64,000 bases of DNA from Cyanodermella asteris (lineage: Eukaryota; Ascomycota; Lecanoromycetes; Ostropales; Stictidaceae): positions 62,001 through 126,000 of the forward strand of contig UYJD01000009.1 of NCBI GenBank assembly GCA_900618795.1, written 5' to 3'. Position numbers and translations under genes: made by a program. The notes below the pieces were generated by a model that was given only the letters and a program-made list of their open reading frames with translations, searched no databases and was not told the origin of the DNA. Position 1 is the first letter of the stretch. Each line of letters begins with the position of its first letter. Positions 43,114 through 54,929 of this stretch are shown here, in pieces.

Positions 43114-46100
43114 ATGTATTCGAGCTCGAACAGCTACCTGGGTGGCGCCAATAGCCAACGCCCGGGTGGTCCCCCTTTCCAGCAGAACCAACAATATACT
43201 GGCTTCCCCCAGCAGAATACGTCAGCTCAAGGTCCCGGGCAATTACAACCACAGGCAACTGGGTATCCCATGCAGAGCCAACAGCAGATGTCCTATCAGC
43301 CAACGGGTATGCTGCCTCAGCAGACCGGCATTATGGGTCAACCGACTGGGCTCATGAGCCAGCCCACCGGCTTCACGGGGCAACAGCAACCTCCACAGCA
43401 GCAGCTCCAACCACCGCAGCCAATGCAGCCAATGAAGACGGGCAGGACGTCCTCAGAGATTGCTCAGTCTTTCATGGGAGGAGGAGGAGGAGGAGGAGGA
43501 CAGGCACAACCAGTACCACCTATGCCGACACGAGGCCCGAAGATCCCGAAGATTCGGCTCTCATTTTTGTCAGCGGATGACCAAGCGAAATTCGAGCAGC
43601 TTTTCAAGTCGGCAGTCGGAGACGAACAGGCGCTCGACGGTGATAAAGTCCGGGATCTCCTGCTCAAATCGAAGCTTCCGGGTACAGATCTGATGCAGAT
43701 ATGGAGCTTGTCCGACACGACGAAATCTGGTCAATTGCTCTTTCCGGAATTTGCACTAGCTATGTACATGTGCAATCTACGAATCACTGGCAAGACACTA
43801 CCCACCGAGCTACCTGAGCGTATAAAGAATGAAGTTTCGAGTATGGTCGACATAATATCCTTCAGCGTGGCGGACAACGGCGGCTCTCAGGGCCAGGCAA
43901 CTCAGTCACAAGCTCCACAACCCCCGCAGCCAAGCAACTCTCAGTTGTTGACTTCGCAGATGACTGGGTTTCCGGGAGGACAAGGGGCGGGACAACAGCA
44001 GACGGGTTTCGGGCAGCAACAACCTCAGTCTACTGGTTTCGGACAGCAGCAGCAATCACAGCAATTTTTGTCACCACAGGGAAACTTGCAGTCGCAGATG
44101 ACAGGATTCCCAGGTTCCATGCAACCTCAGCCCACTGGCTACTCGCAGCCGGCTGCTCCTCTGAACGCGCAGCCTACTGGTCGACCGGGACAGTGGGGCT
44201 TCGTAAACACCCCGGCTGCAGGGCTACCTAATATCGAAGCATTGCAGAGACAGATGATGCCACAACAAGGTCGCGAGGCTGGGTTTACTACCACTGGACT
44301 GACGGGCAATGCCTCAGTACCCTGGGCCATTACAAAAGACGAAAAGAAGATATATGATGCACTGTTCAAGACCTGGGACGGGTTCAACAAGGGCTTCATT
44401 GGTGGTGATGCGGCGCTGGAAGTGCTGGGGCAGAGTGGTCTTAACAAAAACGATCTTGAGCGTATCTGGACTCTGTCGGATCCGAACAATAGGGGCAGAC
44501 TAGACATGGACGAATTCGCCGTGGCCATGCATCTGATCTATCGAAAGCTCAATGGCTACCCTCTGCCTAACCGACTACCTCCCGAGCTTGTGCCTCCATC
44601 AGCACGTAACCTGAACGATTCAATTGGTACAATGAAGAACCTACTCGCCCAGGATGCAGAGACTCGGAAGACAACGGGTGCGTTTCTCCAACCCCAAAAG
44701 ACTGGCGTCAGCTACCTTAAGAGCCATTCTCTTCGCGGTGATGCAACGGGTCCTGCATTTGGGCGCAAAGATGCAACTGTGTTCCGGAACAACGATGATG
44801 AGGTCGGATACAGGTCTAGTGCCCGTAGGAGGGTTGGAGGCGAAGGCAGATTATCGTCTCCTGCTAGGAGCGAGTCGCCTGCATCAACAATGTCTGCAGA
44901 TCAATACTCTGTGGAACAGCTGCGCAAGATGGTGCGCGAAAAGCAGGTCTTATTGGATGCCATGGATTTTGAAGACGAGAATGCCATGGACGAAGAAGAT
45001 GCTCTCGACCGCAAAGATCGCAAGGAAGCCGAAGACCTGTACAGCCGTATTCGAAGAATCCAATCTGATATCGACAGCCATCCAGCGTCCAGTCTGCGCA
45101 CCGTGGATTCAAGTGCCGAGAGGCGTTCGCTTAAGCGCACATTGCAGAACCTGATGGACAAACTGCCGCAACTTGCCTCCAATGTCCGTCGAACCGAGCG
45201 TGAAATCTCCGAGACTCGACTGGAACTGTTTCGAATTAAGGATGCCAAAGCACATCCTGGATCTGCCAGCAGCGTGGTTGGGACGGGACCTGGGGGTGCT
45301 GTTACCGAAGCGGATCGTCTAAAAGCTCGCGCAAAGGCACTTATGCAGCAACGTTCCGCCGCGCTTCGCGGCCAAGCCGCTCCTGCTGACGGCGACGACA
45401 GCGAAGGTGCTGCCAAGAGACTGGAGCAGGAAAACGCAAACATTCGCCGTGAGCGCGAAAACAATGAACGCATGATTGCAGACGTCGAGGAGGGCGTGAC
45501 GACCTTTTCCAGGAGTCTCGAAGACAGCTTGAAGGAGGGCGGAGAAGACTCTCGAACAGAACATGAGAGGAGACGTTGGGAGGATGCTCTGGGTGTCGAG
45601 GACGATGTTCGCGAATTTATCTTCTCGCTGCAGAGAGAAAGTCGCACAGCTCGCACACGACACGAAACAAGGGACTCGAACAGCCGGAGCACGCCTGCAT
45701 ATAGTCGAGCTGAAACGACTTCTCCAGCAGCTGCTGCTTCTTCGCCTGCACCTCCGGCACGAACAGACACGGCAGGCCCTGCGACATCAGGTAATACCTA
45801 TGCTGCCTACCAGACAGCCGAAGACAGAGCCGCGCATATTAAGCGGCAGGCCGAGCAGCGAATGGCGGAACGGCTTGCTGCGCTAGGTCTCAAACCACCC
45901 CCCAGCAAGGCCGCAGCTCCAACATCAACAAGCGCCGAACCTCAGGTCAATGACCGGGCAAGGAAGGCACAAGAAGAGGACGCAAAGCGCGATCAGGAAC
46001 GCCAGAGGCGTCTTGAGGCCGAGAAAAATCCACCACCTGCCCCAACGCCACGAGGCCTGGGGAAGAAACCACCGCCAACGCCCCCTACCAGAGGCTCTCG

Positions 46101-47439
46101 TGGCAGAGGAAGCAGCACTAGCTCACAGAAGGTCGAGACTGAACGAGTGATCAAAGAACAACAGGCTAGCCAAGAGGCTCAAACAAAGGAGCTTGAGTAT
46201 GTAACTTGAAAATCTGGTACTTGAAACCATGCTGACATCAACAGGGACGAGGCCTCACGGCAAGAAGCGGAGCTGGCCAAGGAGCGAGAGGCCGCACAGG
46301 CGCGTCTCGATGCTCTCCAGAAACAATTTGAAGAAGGGAAGATCAGGAAGCAAGAGGAAAAGAAAAGACGCCAAGAAGCTGAGCGCCAGGCGAAGGAGAA
46401 GGAGGGCAAACTCGCAGCCCAGAGAGCTGAACTTGCAGCTGCCAGAGAGAAAGAGCGCCAGCTACAACTTCAGCTCGAGCGGATGCAAGATGAATCCTCG
46501 TCCGACGACCACGAGCCCCAGAAAATCACTCCGGACGAATCTACACCAGCATCAAGCCAAGTGCTGTCAGAGAGGGCGCCTACCTCAACGCCTGCATCTC
46601 CCCCGCCAGCTCCTGCCGCTCCCCATGTTCCTCAGGCTGTAGCGATCCCTCCCGCTCCATCTGTGCCAATTCCAGCAGTGCCAACACCTGCCGGCGAAAC
46701 CAAGAATCCCTTCCACAGGCAGATGCAGCAGGCTGCAGATGCTCCAAAACCGAGCGTGTCCGTCACATCGCCCCCCACAGAAACCAGAAATCCCTTCCAA
46801 AGACTTGCTCAGCAAGAACAAGCGCAGCCCTTGACCGCGCAGTTCACTGGAGGCCGCTCGCGAGGTCGCCAAGAAGAAGACGATGGCTGGGGCGGGTCCG
46901 ACAGCGACAGCAGTGATGATGACGAGGACGAAGAAGAGCGACGAGCAAACCCCAGTGCCAAAAATTTGGCGAGCATTTTGTTCGGCACGATGGGCCCTCC
47001 ACGACCAATGAGCGCTACAGATGACAAGAGTGCCATCGCCAGCCCACCTCCTCTTCCAACAGCCACCTCACCTCCTCCTGCAGCTGAGGAATTTGATCCT
47101 CCCATTTCCAGTCCGACCATGCCAGGATCATTCGATGCTCCCGTCGCTGCTCCGCCACCTCCCCCGCCAGCACCGCCAATCCCCGGTGCTGGAGGTAGTG
47201 AGCCCTTCGGAGCACCACCTGCACCACCACCGCCGCCGCCGCCGCCTGGTGCTCCACCTTTACCCTCTGCCGCTCCGCCACCCCCTGGCCCACCGCCCCC
47301 GCCTGGCCCACCTCCGCCGCCAGTGGCAGGCGCACCTCCGAATGTCGGGGCCCTCTTGGGCGACATCCGTGGCGGCAAGGCTCTGAAGAAGGTTCAGACC
47401 AAAGAAAGCAACTCGGCATCCGTCGGCAGAGTGCTGTAG
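43114..47439 (+). CDS. PAN1: Actin cytoskeleton-regulatory complex protein Pan1 (EH-domain endocytic scaffold)
   Basis: Two exons, 43114-46196 and 46245-47439, flank a 48-nt intron (GTATGT...ACAG) and give 1,425 residues, the usual Pan1 size. Pan1 links clathrin adaptors to Arp2/3-driven actin at endocytic sites. In order: a Gln-rich N-terminus with repeated Q-x-T-G motifs; EH domain 1 from about residue 146 ([13 protein letters not shown]...[13 protein letters not shown]); a second Gln/Thr-Gly region; EH domain 2 from about 403 ([14 protein letters not shown]...[13 protein letters not shown]); a long coiled coil (about 590-800); a charged Arg/Glu helix after the intron; and a proline-rich tail ending with a WH2-type segment [14 protein letters not shown]. 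Poly-Gly at about 122-128 is encoded by a GGA-repeat tract near 43477-43500. Confidence is very high. Confidence 0.96.
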
Positions 47440-47689
47440 AATATTTTCCTACGCACAGCCAAGTGTGCATCATGGAAGCTGAGATGCGCGCTAGGGAGTC
47501 AAGTTGGATCTTTGCTTATATGTGCTAATACGTAGGTAAAGCTGGAATATATTGTACCTACAGCTGGATCTAGACAAGTTTCAATTCTTTGATTCACTAA
47601 TCTCTAGACGCGATTCAAATACTTATATATCCGGGCTATTAAGCCGTAGTTCCGACTCTCCGACCTACCCATCCACCAATGATCAATTG
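47440..47689. other. PAN1 3' region
   Basis: This short AT-richer segment after PAN1 is presumably its 3' UTR and terminator. It borders the dioxygenase pseudogene that begins on the opposite strand. Confidence 0.3.
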
Positions 47690-48562
47690 CGAGTTACACA
47701 TCTGACTGGGTTGCTATGTCTCGGCGCCGAGTCCGCCTCCAGGCTGTGTCTGCCTCCAGGCTGTGTCTGCCTCCAGGCTGTGTCTTGTCGTCCCAATCAT
47801 CAGCGGCTCCTGCAACAAAGCACGCCGCCATAAAGTCGTCATCTGAGCCATGGGCATTGCGGTAGTCGGGATGCTTCATTGACCTTGTGACCGCTCTACG
47901 GAGAGCATGGCCACGATCTTGGGTAAAGCAGTCCTCGGTACTCTGTCGAAACTCAAGGAAAGGCTTCTCTGGCGGTACGATCTGCGCGAAATTGTCCCCA
48001 TGTTTGATCATAGGTGACCACATGTTTCAATATAAGTTGTCTACCGCACCACTAGTATCGGTTAGAAGATAGCACTCGTTCCTCAGCGGCCGAAGAGCAG
48101 CTCCAATCCTGGTACAAAACTGTGGATCAAAGCGGGTGTTCATGCTGACAACGGTGGTCGAAGGACACTGTTCCGGCAACATGCGGATGAGAATGAGACA
48201 GGCATCATGGATCCAATCAAATTCCTCGTCCGGGCTCGCCTCGAAGCCCCCGGCTGGTAAATAATTCTGCGTCGTGTCGACATGGACAGATCAGGCTCGA
48301 ATTCGTATTTGACGTATTTCGAAGGATGTACGTAGGCAACCGGAGACTTTGTCGGCTTTGGATTGGCGCTGATATGAACCGAATCGCCAGGTGCATCCCA
48401 GTGAGCGCCCATCATCGTGACACCTTTGATGCCGTATGCGAGAGCTTCACCGCCGCATTTCTACCATTGTACGGCGCTCTCGGATTCTTCGCCGAGCATC
48501 ATTGTCGGGCCATGGCTGAAGAAATGCACTGATAGACGCCATATTGAAAGATGGCGTATTTC
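47690..48562 (-). pseudogene. Broken LigB-type extradiol ring-cleavage dioxygenase (DODA-like)
   Basis: Three minus-strand pieces in more than one frame align in order with fungal LigB-family extradiol dioxygenases, which open catechol-type rings using Fe(II). First, HFFSHGPTMMLGEESESAVQW at about 48455-48520 (described in parts), followed by a stop and then ALAYGIKGVTMMGAHWDAP with the conserved GAHW histidine and SPVAYVHPSKYVKYEFEPD. Second, after a frame change, EEFDWIHDACLILIRMLP and STTVVSMNTRFDP. Third, after another stop near 48029, DNFAQIVPPEKPFLEFRQS, RRAVTRSMKHPDYRNAHGS and DDFMAACFVAGAA. I see at least two in-frame stops and one frameshift, so it is non-functional. Three 17-bp tandem copies sit near its 3' end. 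It lies divergent from the transcription factor at 48925. Confidence 0.78.
47735..47785. repeat. 17-bp tandem repeat, three copies
   Basis: Three perfect consecutive copies of the unit GCCTCCAGGCTGTGTCT lie at 47735-47751, 47752-47768 and 47769-47785. They fall at the 3' end of the dioxygenase pseudogene. It looks like a small minisatellite created by local duplication. Confidence 0.9.
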
Positions 48563-48924
48563 AGCATATTGCCAGAATCCAGCGTATATCGGACTAACTC
48601 GATCACACTTTTGACATGTTTATCGAGACAAGGCGTGTCCTCGCACCAACATGATTTCACTCACCCGCGACGCCTCATGAGCAACCTCGGATTTCGACCC
48701 ATGGCACGTCGGAAAGTGGGGAGGCAAAGCTCTATCCCGGTGTGGTCTAGCGGGAGGCGGAGGCATGGAGACGCACGGCATCAACGGGAACAAAGGCCCA
48801 TCACCGAAACCCACAAGGATCCCGTTCCCCATGCAATCCGATCGACCGACACTTGCAATTTCTCCTCCACAGCACGCCGACGTATCTTCAGCGACGCCGG
48901 TTCGCTCCTCCACATCGTGTCGCG
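48563..48924. promoter_or_regulatory. Divergent region dioxygenase pseudogene / transcription factor
   Basis: About 360 bp separate the 5' end of the dioxygenase pseudogene (minus) from the start of the transcription-factor gene (plus). Historically this would have been a shared promoter, as is common between a cluster regulator and an enzyme gene. No binding site is claimed. Confidence 0.4.
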
Positions 48925-51900
48925 ATGAACCACGACGCCCACCGCCTCGAGCAGCCTGCCAGGGCTCCGAAAGTCCTGGGCAAGCGAGACAGGACGCTGT
49001 CAACGGGCGCCGGTGGCGGTGACGGAGCTTCGCCGGGCGAGAAGACGCCGACAAAATACTTCCGCTGTGCTGACTGCGATAAGAGCTATTCGCGCGTGGA
49101 TCATTTGGCGAGGCATGTGAGACAACATACGCAGGTAAGCCGATGGTGTTTTAATTAGCCGCGATCCAGGTCTGAAAGAACAGCTTCCTTGCCTGCTGTT
49201 TGCGCAAGGATTTAAGGCGTTCATTCGAAGGTTCAAACTCTTTGGTCTCGACGGATCATAGCCTTGCCATTCTCAATTCGTGTCCCAGATTTACATGTGG
49301 AGATGCAATGCCCAATCCTTGTTGCGGCTTTTATGCATGCGTGCGCAATATCTTTTTTATTTCATTCTAAGATCGACCACAGACCCGAATCCATCCTATG
49401 TGATTTGACAAACTAATGGTGACTTCCGTAGGAACGCCCGTACATCTGTGGCGAATGCCATAAGGGTTTTGCCAGAGCCGATCTGCTGAAACGCCATGCG
49501 TCTGTACACAGTAGTACTGACGGTACAGGTTCCGCCAGAAAACCAAATCGTCAAGGTCGGGTCAATCAAGCCTGCCTGGCTTGTGCTGAGCTGCATCTGA
49601 AATGCGACAACGAGAAGCCGTGTCAAAGATGCAAAGCCAAGAGCATCTATTGCCAATACCAGTCTCGGCAAGCAGACGACGAAGCAGTCGCACATGATCT
49701 TCTCAGTTTGTCACAGCAGCAAGTACAGACACCAGAATACTCTCGAACAGAAACCACCATACCGCATCACATCCAACAAGGAGTTCGATTTACGCAGGAC
49801 ATGGGCCACACTGAGAGCTCGTCGTCGAATCCTTATCCTCAGCCTTCTTCTGCTCCTGTGTTTGAGACTCACGTGTCGTCTAACTCCGCTGACTTGCAAC
49901 ATGGATATTCAGCACTCAAGCCCGATTTCGAAGGGAGCGAGCTGCGGGACTTCTTGCAAAATGTCATGGGTCAGCAACCTGCTGCAGGCGGAACTGGGGC
50001 ACAATCTGGTACTTGGACACCAAGACATCTGTTTGAGCTCGGCTTCAACAGCGACCTCGAATTGAATGAAGTTGATAAAGATCTCTTGGCGGACTACAGT
50101 CTCAACAATCCCTTTGGTGTGTCGCCTGATACCTCGAGCACTGGTACGAGTGGAGATGCCAGCTCCGAGCCTCCTATGAGCGGAATAGAACCAATGCAAA
50201 AAGCGTCCACATGGCGTTTTAGGCCAGTCTCCAGAGATAATAGGGACAACAACATATCCTTACCTTCTGGGTCAACAAGACGGCTTGTTATCGCTCGAAG
50301 AGTCACGAAAGAACCACTATCTTACGCAACTAGAGATCGCATCTTGGGATTGGTGGCTGCAGTGAGGTACCAGCCCCTACAGCCGACTTCATCTTCTGCC
50401 TTACCGTCCGTCGAACTTTTGGACAGTCTGCTACAATTCTATCTTGCCTCAGTTCCTATATCTGAACAGTTTCTACATACGTCGACGTACGATCCGAGTA
50501 AGGCGCGTCCGGAAATAACCACAGCTCTGCTTGCTGCAGGTGCAATATTGACGCCAGACGAGCATTTACGCAAGCTAGGCTTTGCTCTACAGGAAGCGGT
50601 GCGTGGTGCCATCGCACTATCACTGGAGACAGACAATACCCTCATTCGGAATCTTGATATCGTACAGTCTTCCCTGTTCGTCCTGAGCCTGGGTCTCTGG
50701 AGCGGCAACAGTCGCAAGATGGAGATCGCGGAGAGTTTTGGGCAGGTCTTTATCACAATGATGCGCAGAGGCGGCTGGTTCCGTTCCTGCGAACAAAATC
50801 TGCCCGAGTCGCATGATCAGGGATCCGTTCTCGAGGCCAAATGGCGCAAGTGGGCGGAACAAGAAAGCAAAAAGAGGTCGGTGGCATGTTTTCGGCATCC
50901 CTTTGGCGACGTACTGACCCGTCTCTAGGCTAGTATTTGCCTTTTACAAGCACGATACCGCTGCATCGATAACACAGTCCATCAACCCCGTCATTTCGTA
51001 TGCTGATCTGCACCTACCGCTGCCATATCCACAGGATCTTTGGCTCGCTGGCTCCGCTCAGGCATGGAAAGATTTATATCTGTCAAAGTACCACTCTCTA
51101 CAGACACAACCCCCTTCGGTGGTCGATCTTCTCCGCAGAATCGACCAGTTCGAAGGTGCTCAGAGCATTACTGATGATCGCATCGCAGTCCGTGCTCTGA
51201 TGTGTTCCTCATGGGGCATGGTTCGTGAGTACAGACAGCAAAGCGCCATCGTTCAAGGGATGCAAAGTCACTGGAGCGGCGGACCACTTCTATTGACTTC
51301 TCGCTTGGCGGAAATCAGATCACTACTTGAGTATCTTCGCATGAGCGGCCCCGCAACCGCCGATGCAGCTCTGTTCCTCGAGATTCAAAGCATGCACTTG
51401 TATATCAGTCTGGAGGATGTCCACGTGTTTGCTGGAATCGAAGGCCAAGACGAGGCGCGCAAAGCATATCCGTCACTCCTTGAGTGGGCAAAGACCCCAG
51501 CAGCGCGGCAGGCCGTGCATCACGCAGGTCAAATCATACGGTGTGCAGCTCAGATACCCTTCATCCGGAACTTCGAGGCCGTTGCGGTGTATCAAGCGGG
51601 CTTGACGCTATGGGCTTATGGCGTCATTTCCAATGCCATCATATGCCGTGGTCTCGATCCGAGCTCCGCAATGAGGCCAAACGAGGATTTCGTTGCAATT
51701 AATGATCTCGATGGCCAAGCGACACAACGATTCTTGACACTGAATAAAGGTACTCCCGGCCTTGTTCAGGGTAGCAACGGCGGGAACGACCGTGTACTGT
51801 TGACTAATCCTGGAGCCGTGATGCTACATCTGATAGATTTGCTGCGAACAAGTCACCGCTCAACCAATTCGGTGCCTCCACTAGTCGAAAATCTTACCGA

Positions 51901-51967
51901 TCTCATGAACAGCCTGGGGTCTGCAGTCAGGACACTGGACAACGTGCATGCCAAATTTCCAGGATAA
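48925..51967 (+). CDS. Transcription factor with two C2H2 fingers plus Zn2Cys6 cluster and fungal TF domain
   Basis: Three exons, 48925-49134, 49432-50876 and 50929-51967, give 897 residues. Intron 1 is long for this genome (297 nt, GTAAGC...CGTAG) and splits the two fingers; intron 2 is 52 nt. C2H2 finger 1 spans about 48-68 (FRCADCDKSYSRVDHLARH) and finger 2 about 76-96 (CGECHKGFARADLLKRH). The Zn2Cys6 cluster has cysteines at 118, 121, 128, 134, 137 and 144 in the canonical spacing C-x2-C-x6-C-x5-C-x2-C-x6-C. A disordered middle and a helical fungal-specific regulatory domain (from about residue 330: RILGLVAAVRYQP, DSLLQFYLASVPISEQFLH) follow. Combined C2H2/Zn2Cys6 regulators are known in filamentous ascomycetes, often near metabolic clusters. 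The frame is intact across all exons. Target genes are unknown; neighbours are decayed enzymes. Confidence 0.9.
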
Positions 51968-53531
51968 ATGGCTCCAGACATCGCCATGATTTCTTTGGCA
52001 CTTTTGCACAGTGCTCCGCGCTCATGAGGGCCAATCCCACCAGTTATTTCTAATATTCACTTGGACACGCAGAGCTTACGTCGATAGCGCCGCCAGCTAC
52101 AATCAGCTAGGACTACTACGGGCGCTCTCTGGTGCTGCGATAGTGATGAGTCTATCATTGCTCTTTACGAACTCTAGCCCCCAACCAGTCGCTACTCGCT
52201 CAACCCTCTGAGCTGCTCAAACATTGCCAACACTATTTATATGCTCTACGTTTGCCTCAAGGACGTTGAGTGTAGGCGTTCCTGGAAGGTATTCCACGAT
52301 GTGATGAAGTATGGGTTTAAAAACCAGTCATGGCGTTGAATTTCACAGCGGATTATTTCGCGATCTTGACCTTTTCTCCAGGGCCATTGTGGATCTTAGC
52401 AGTATGTGAAGCTTGAAGCTATTCCACTGTCCCATTCTTTGTGGTTCCCTGCGAATTTTGTCTGGCATATCGTTCGAAAACGGCATACTCGGCATCCGCC
52501 TTTCGAGGCTCACCCTCCGTCAGTGGACGCTGGCGTTTCTTCACTGTCCCCAAGATGCCGTCGCTATACGCAGACGCTTCCCAAATAGCCCAGCAGGTAC
52601 GGCCGTCAGCGCGAAAAGGCCTATTTCGACGTTTGCTACATCGGCCTTGGGGTCCTGATGGGATCTTGTTGCTTTTTGCGGGCGCTTGTATCGACCCTCG
52701 GGCTTTGATGTGCATGGATCTGCCGAGCGTGGCAAGGTCGTTCAAGGTTAGTTTTGAGAGAACTGCTTTTGGTAGCTCGAGTATGTTCAAGTCAGACCAA
52801 ATATCTGAGAGGAATATCACCACGTTGCCGATTCGAGTGACGCACTGCGGCGTCCCGTTGCCTCCGCAGAGCAGTGCGATGCCGAAAGCAATGTTTTCAA
52901 TTCCGAAACGGCGAGCAAATTCCGGACCATTGTCTGGCGTTTTGTACTTGAAGGAGCCGGTCAGATCGGTCGTAATGGCTTAAGATACGCAGCTGATCAG
53001 AGTTGTTTAGTAAATCTGCTTCCGGACTCGACAATCACGACCGCTCAACTGCTACCATGGGACCGGCAGACGCGATTTACAAGGACAGGCCCCGAGCCCG
53101 GTTTGATCATTCTACTCCAGTGACGATTATGCCGCAACGATAGGCCGAACAGAATACATGCCGCAAGCCGAAGCCATGCTTCCGGACAAGTCCACCAAGT
53201 CAATAGCTTCGCAAGTACATAAATAGCGCACGCGATGAACCGTGGAGACTCTGCCTGGTGGCTCACTCAACCCCAGCTTTGCTTGAATAATCACGAGAGG
53301 CCTTTGGCTCAATCGATCAGTGTGAAATCGACGTGGTTACTAATGGGAATCGTTCAGGGGGTGCTGTCCTAGTTCCTCCACATTCCGATGCACCAAATAG
53401 TGGTCCCGAGCCTGGATCGAGGGTGGCGAAAAGCCTATCGAGTATTGCAGAAACCTAACCAGCGACAGCTCGGTAAAAGGTAAGTGCTCGCAGTCATTTG
53501 AGTGTAATGTCAAACTTTCCACACGCTGCTA
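51968..53531. other. Decayed or intergenic region after the transcription factor
   Basis: About 1.56 kb with no intact gene. The left third holds the TF 3' region. The segment 52419-52983 contains a possible minus-strand gene remnant, listed separately. The right part, 53000-53531, shows nothing recognisable and would contain the promoter of the FAD monooxygenase relic. Confidence 0.4.
52419..52983 (-). pseudogene. Possible membrane-protein remnant (weakly DUF4267-like)
   Basis: A minus-strand frame is open from just after a TAA near 52985 to 52419. Its first 60 codons look protein-like (GSFKYKTPDNGPEFARRFGI, then ENIAFGIALLCGGNG and RIGNVVIFLSDIWSDL), recalling small fungal proteins with an R-x-x-G-I-R/E-N-hydrophobic pattern such as DUF4267. 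The rest of the frame is compositionally random, and no start codon precedes the good part. I treat it as a likely fragment. The family link is weak, and a chance frame is a real alternative. Confidence 0.3.
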
Positions 53532-54816
53532 TGGATCGATCCTTGAAAGTGGTCATTGTCGGGGCCGGCATTGGAGGCCTGATCGTCGGGCTCGCATTAC
53601 GACAACAAGGCATCACATAACAGTCCTTGAGTCTTCAATATTCAGGAACGAGATGGGAGCTGCGATGCCTATTGCACCGAATACTAATGGCCTACTACGA
53701 CGAATGGGCGTTGACATCGAAGACGTCGGGGCGAACGAATGTCGAGGTCTGCACATCTTCGAGCCCACGGGCGATCAGATCATGAGCCACGACCTGACCG
53801 GCGAGAACAAGAAATGGCAGCACCCGTGGCATTCGATCCATCGCGGTCATCTTCGTCTCGCGATGTGGGCGAAGACAATTTCGAGCAACGGCGAAGGCGG
53901 GGCCTGTGAGCTCAGGCTTTCGAGTCGGGTGAAGTCTGTCAATGTGCACAAGGCAGAAGTCAGTCTTGATAACGAGGAAGTCGTGTTGGGAGACCAGAAA
54001 CTCGGGCTGATGGCATTCGCTCACGCTGTCGCGAAGCGTTGGACTTGGAAACAGTACCGAAACCCTTCGACTGTGGCCATAGTGCCTCTCGCTTTTCAAT
54101 CCGCAAGCAGACCTTTGGATGACCCGGCGACCCGTGAAATTGTCAGCGCAGCAGGCACCTTGCATATGGCAATTGCCAACGACCGGAGGCCGGTGTATTA
54201 CCCATGCGTGAATAACACGATACAGAACAGTCTTTTAATCCACCACCCAAGCGAAGAAATACGTGGTGACAACGCGGCCTGGAACCAGAGAGGCGAAAAA
54301 GCATGAATACTCGAAGTTGGCAAGAACTTCGGCCCAAGCTTCAGAGCATCTCTTGAGAAGGCCTCGGAAGACACGTTGAGGGTCTGGACTTTGCTGGATC
54401 TCGAAGTTTTGCCAAAATGGGTGCATGGCAGACTTGCCTTGCTGGGGCGATGCAGCTCACCCTCTCTTTCCACATCAAGCACAAGGAGGTGCGCAGGCCA
54501 TCGAAGACGCCATATCTATCGCAGCTGTTCTCCCACTGGGCACGCAGATCGAAGAGATCGAGGAAAGGCACCAGCTCATACCAACAATGTCGCAAAGCCC
54601 GCGCTGATCACATACAAGCATTCACGCGCCTTTCTGGAAAGCCTTTTCAAGAGCAGCAGAAAGCCGGGTCAAATACGAGTCCATGAGATTAGATCAATCC
54701 AACTTCTCGCATGACGAGTGGAACTATTCAAGTCATAAGCTGGAACAGTTTCTCAGGTTGAAAGACAAGTGGCGATGGCAGCAGCCACTCTCCTTTGGTC
54801 CGTCCTCTGGGCCATG
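53532..54816 (+). pseudogene. Broken FAD-dependent aromatic monooxygenase (salicylate-hydroxylase-like)
   Basis: It begins MDRSLKVVIVGAGIGGLIVG, the GxGxxG dinucleotide-binding fold of class A flavin monooxygenases, and is thrown out of frame near 53615. The next frame continues ITVLESSIFRNEMGAAMPIA and GLLRRMGVDIEDVG, HPWHSIHRGHLRLAMW (R-x-x-L substrate/FAD helix), down to a TGA at 54304. The second FAD motif, GDAAHPLFPHQAQGGAQAIE, appears in another frame near 54440. A C-terminal tail (SNFSHDEWNYSS...FLRLKDKWRWQQPLSFGP) appears in a further frame and ends at 54816. At least two frameshifts and one stop are visible, and parts of the middle domain are missing. The intact family hydroxylates aromatic rings with NAD(P)H and oxygen. 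This copy cannot be functional. Confidence 0.75.
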
Positions 54817-54929
54817 ACAGCCACGGAATCAACTTCAAGGCGTGCTTCCTGTTGCCGGCCAGTACCAGATCATACACTTAATCCGTTCTCGTACATCGGG
54901 AACTTGTCTTCGAAGGCTTTTTCCGAACG

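Noticed and set aside
44901-45770. 289-codon Ser/Arg-rich frame on the minus strand
   Set aside because: It is the reverse complement of the PAN1 coiled-coil coding region; the composition is explained by Glu/Arg codons on the plus strand.
46809-47378. Glycine-rich minus-strand frame
   Set aside because: It mirrors the PAN1 proline-rich tail (Pro codons read as Gly in antisense).
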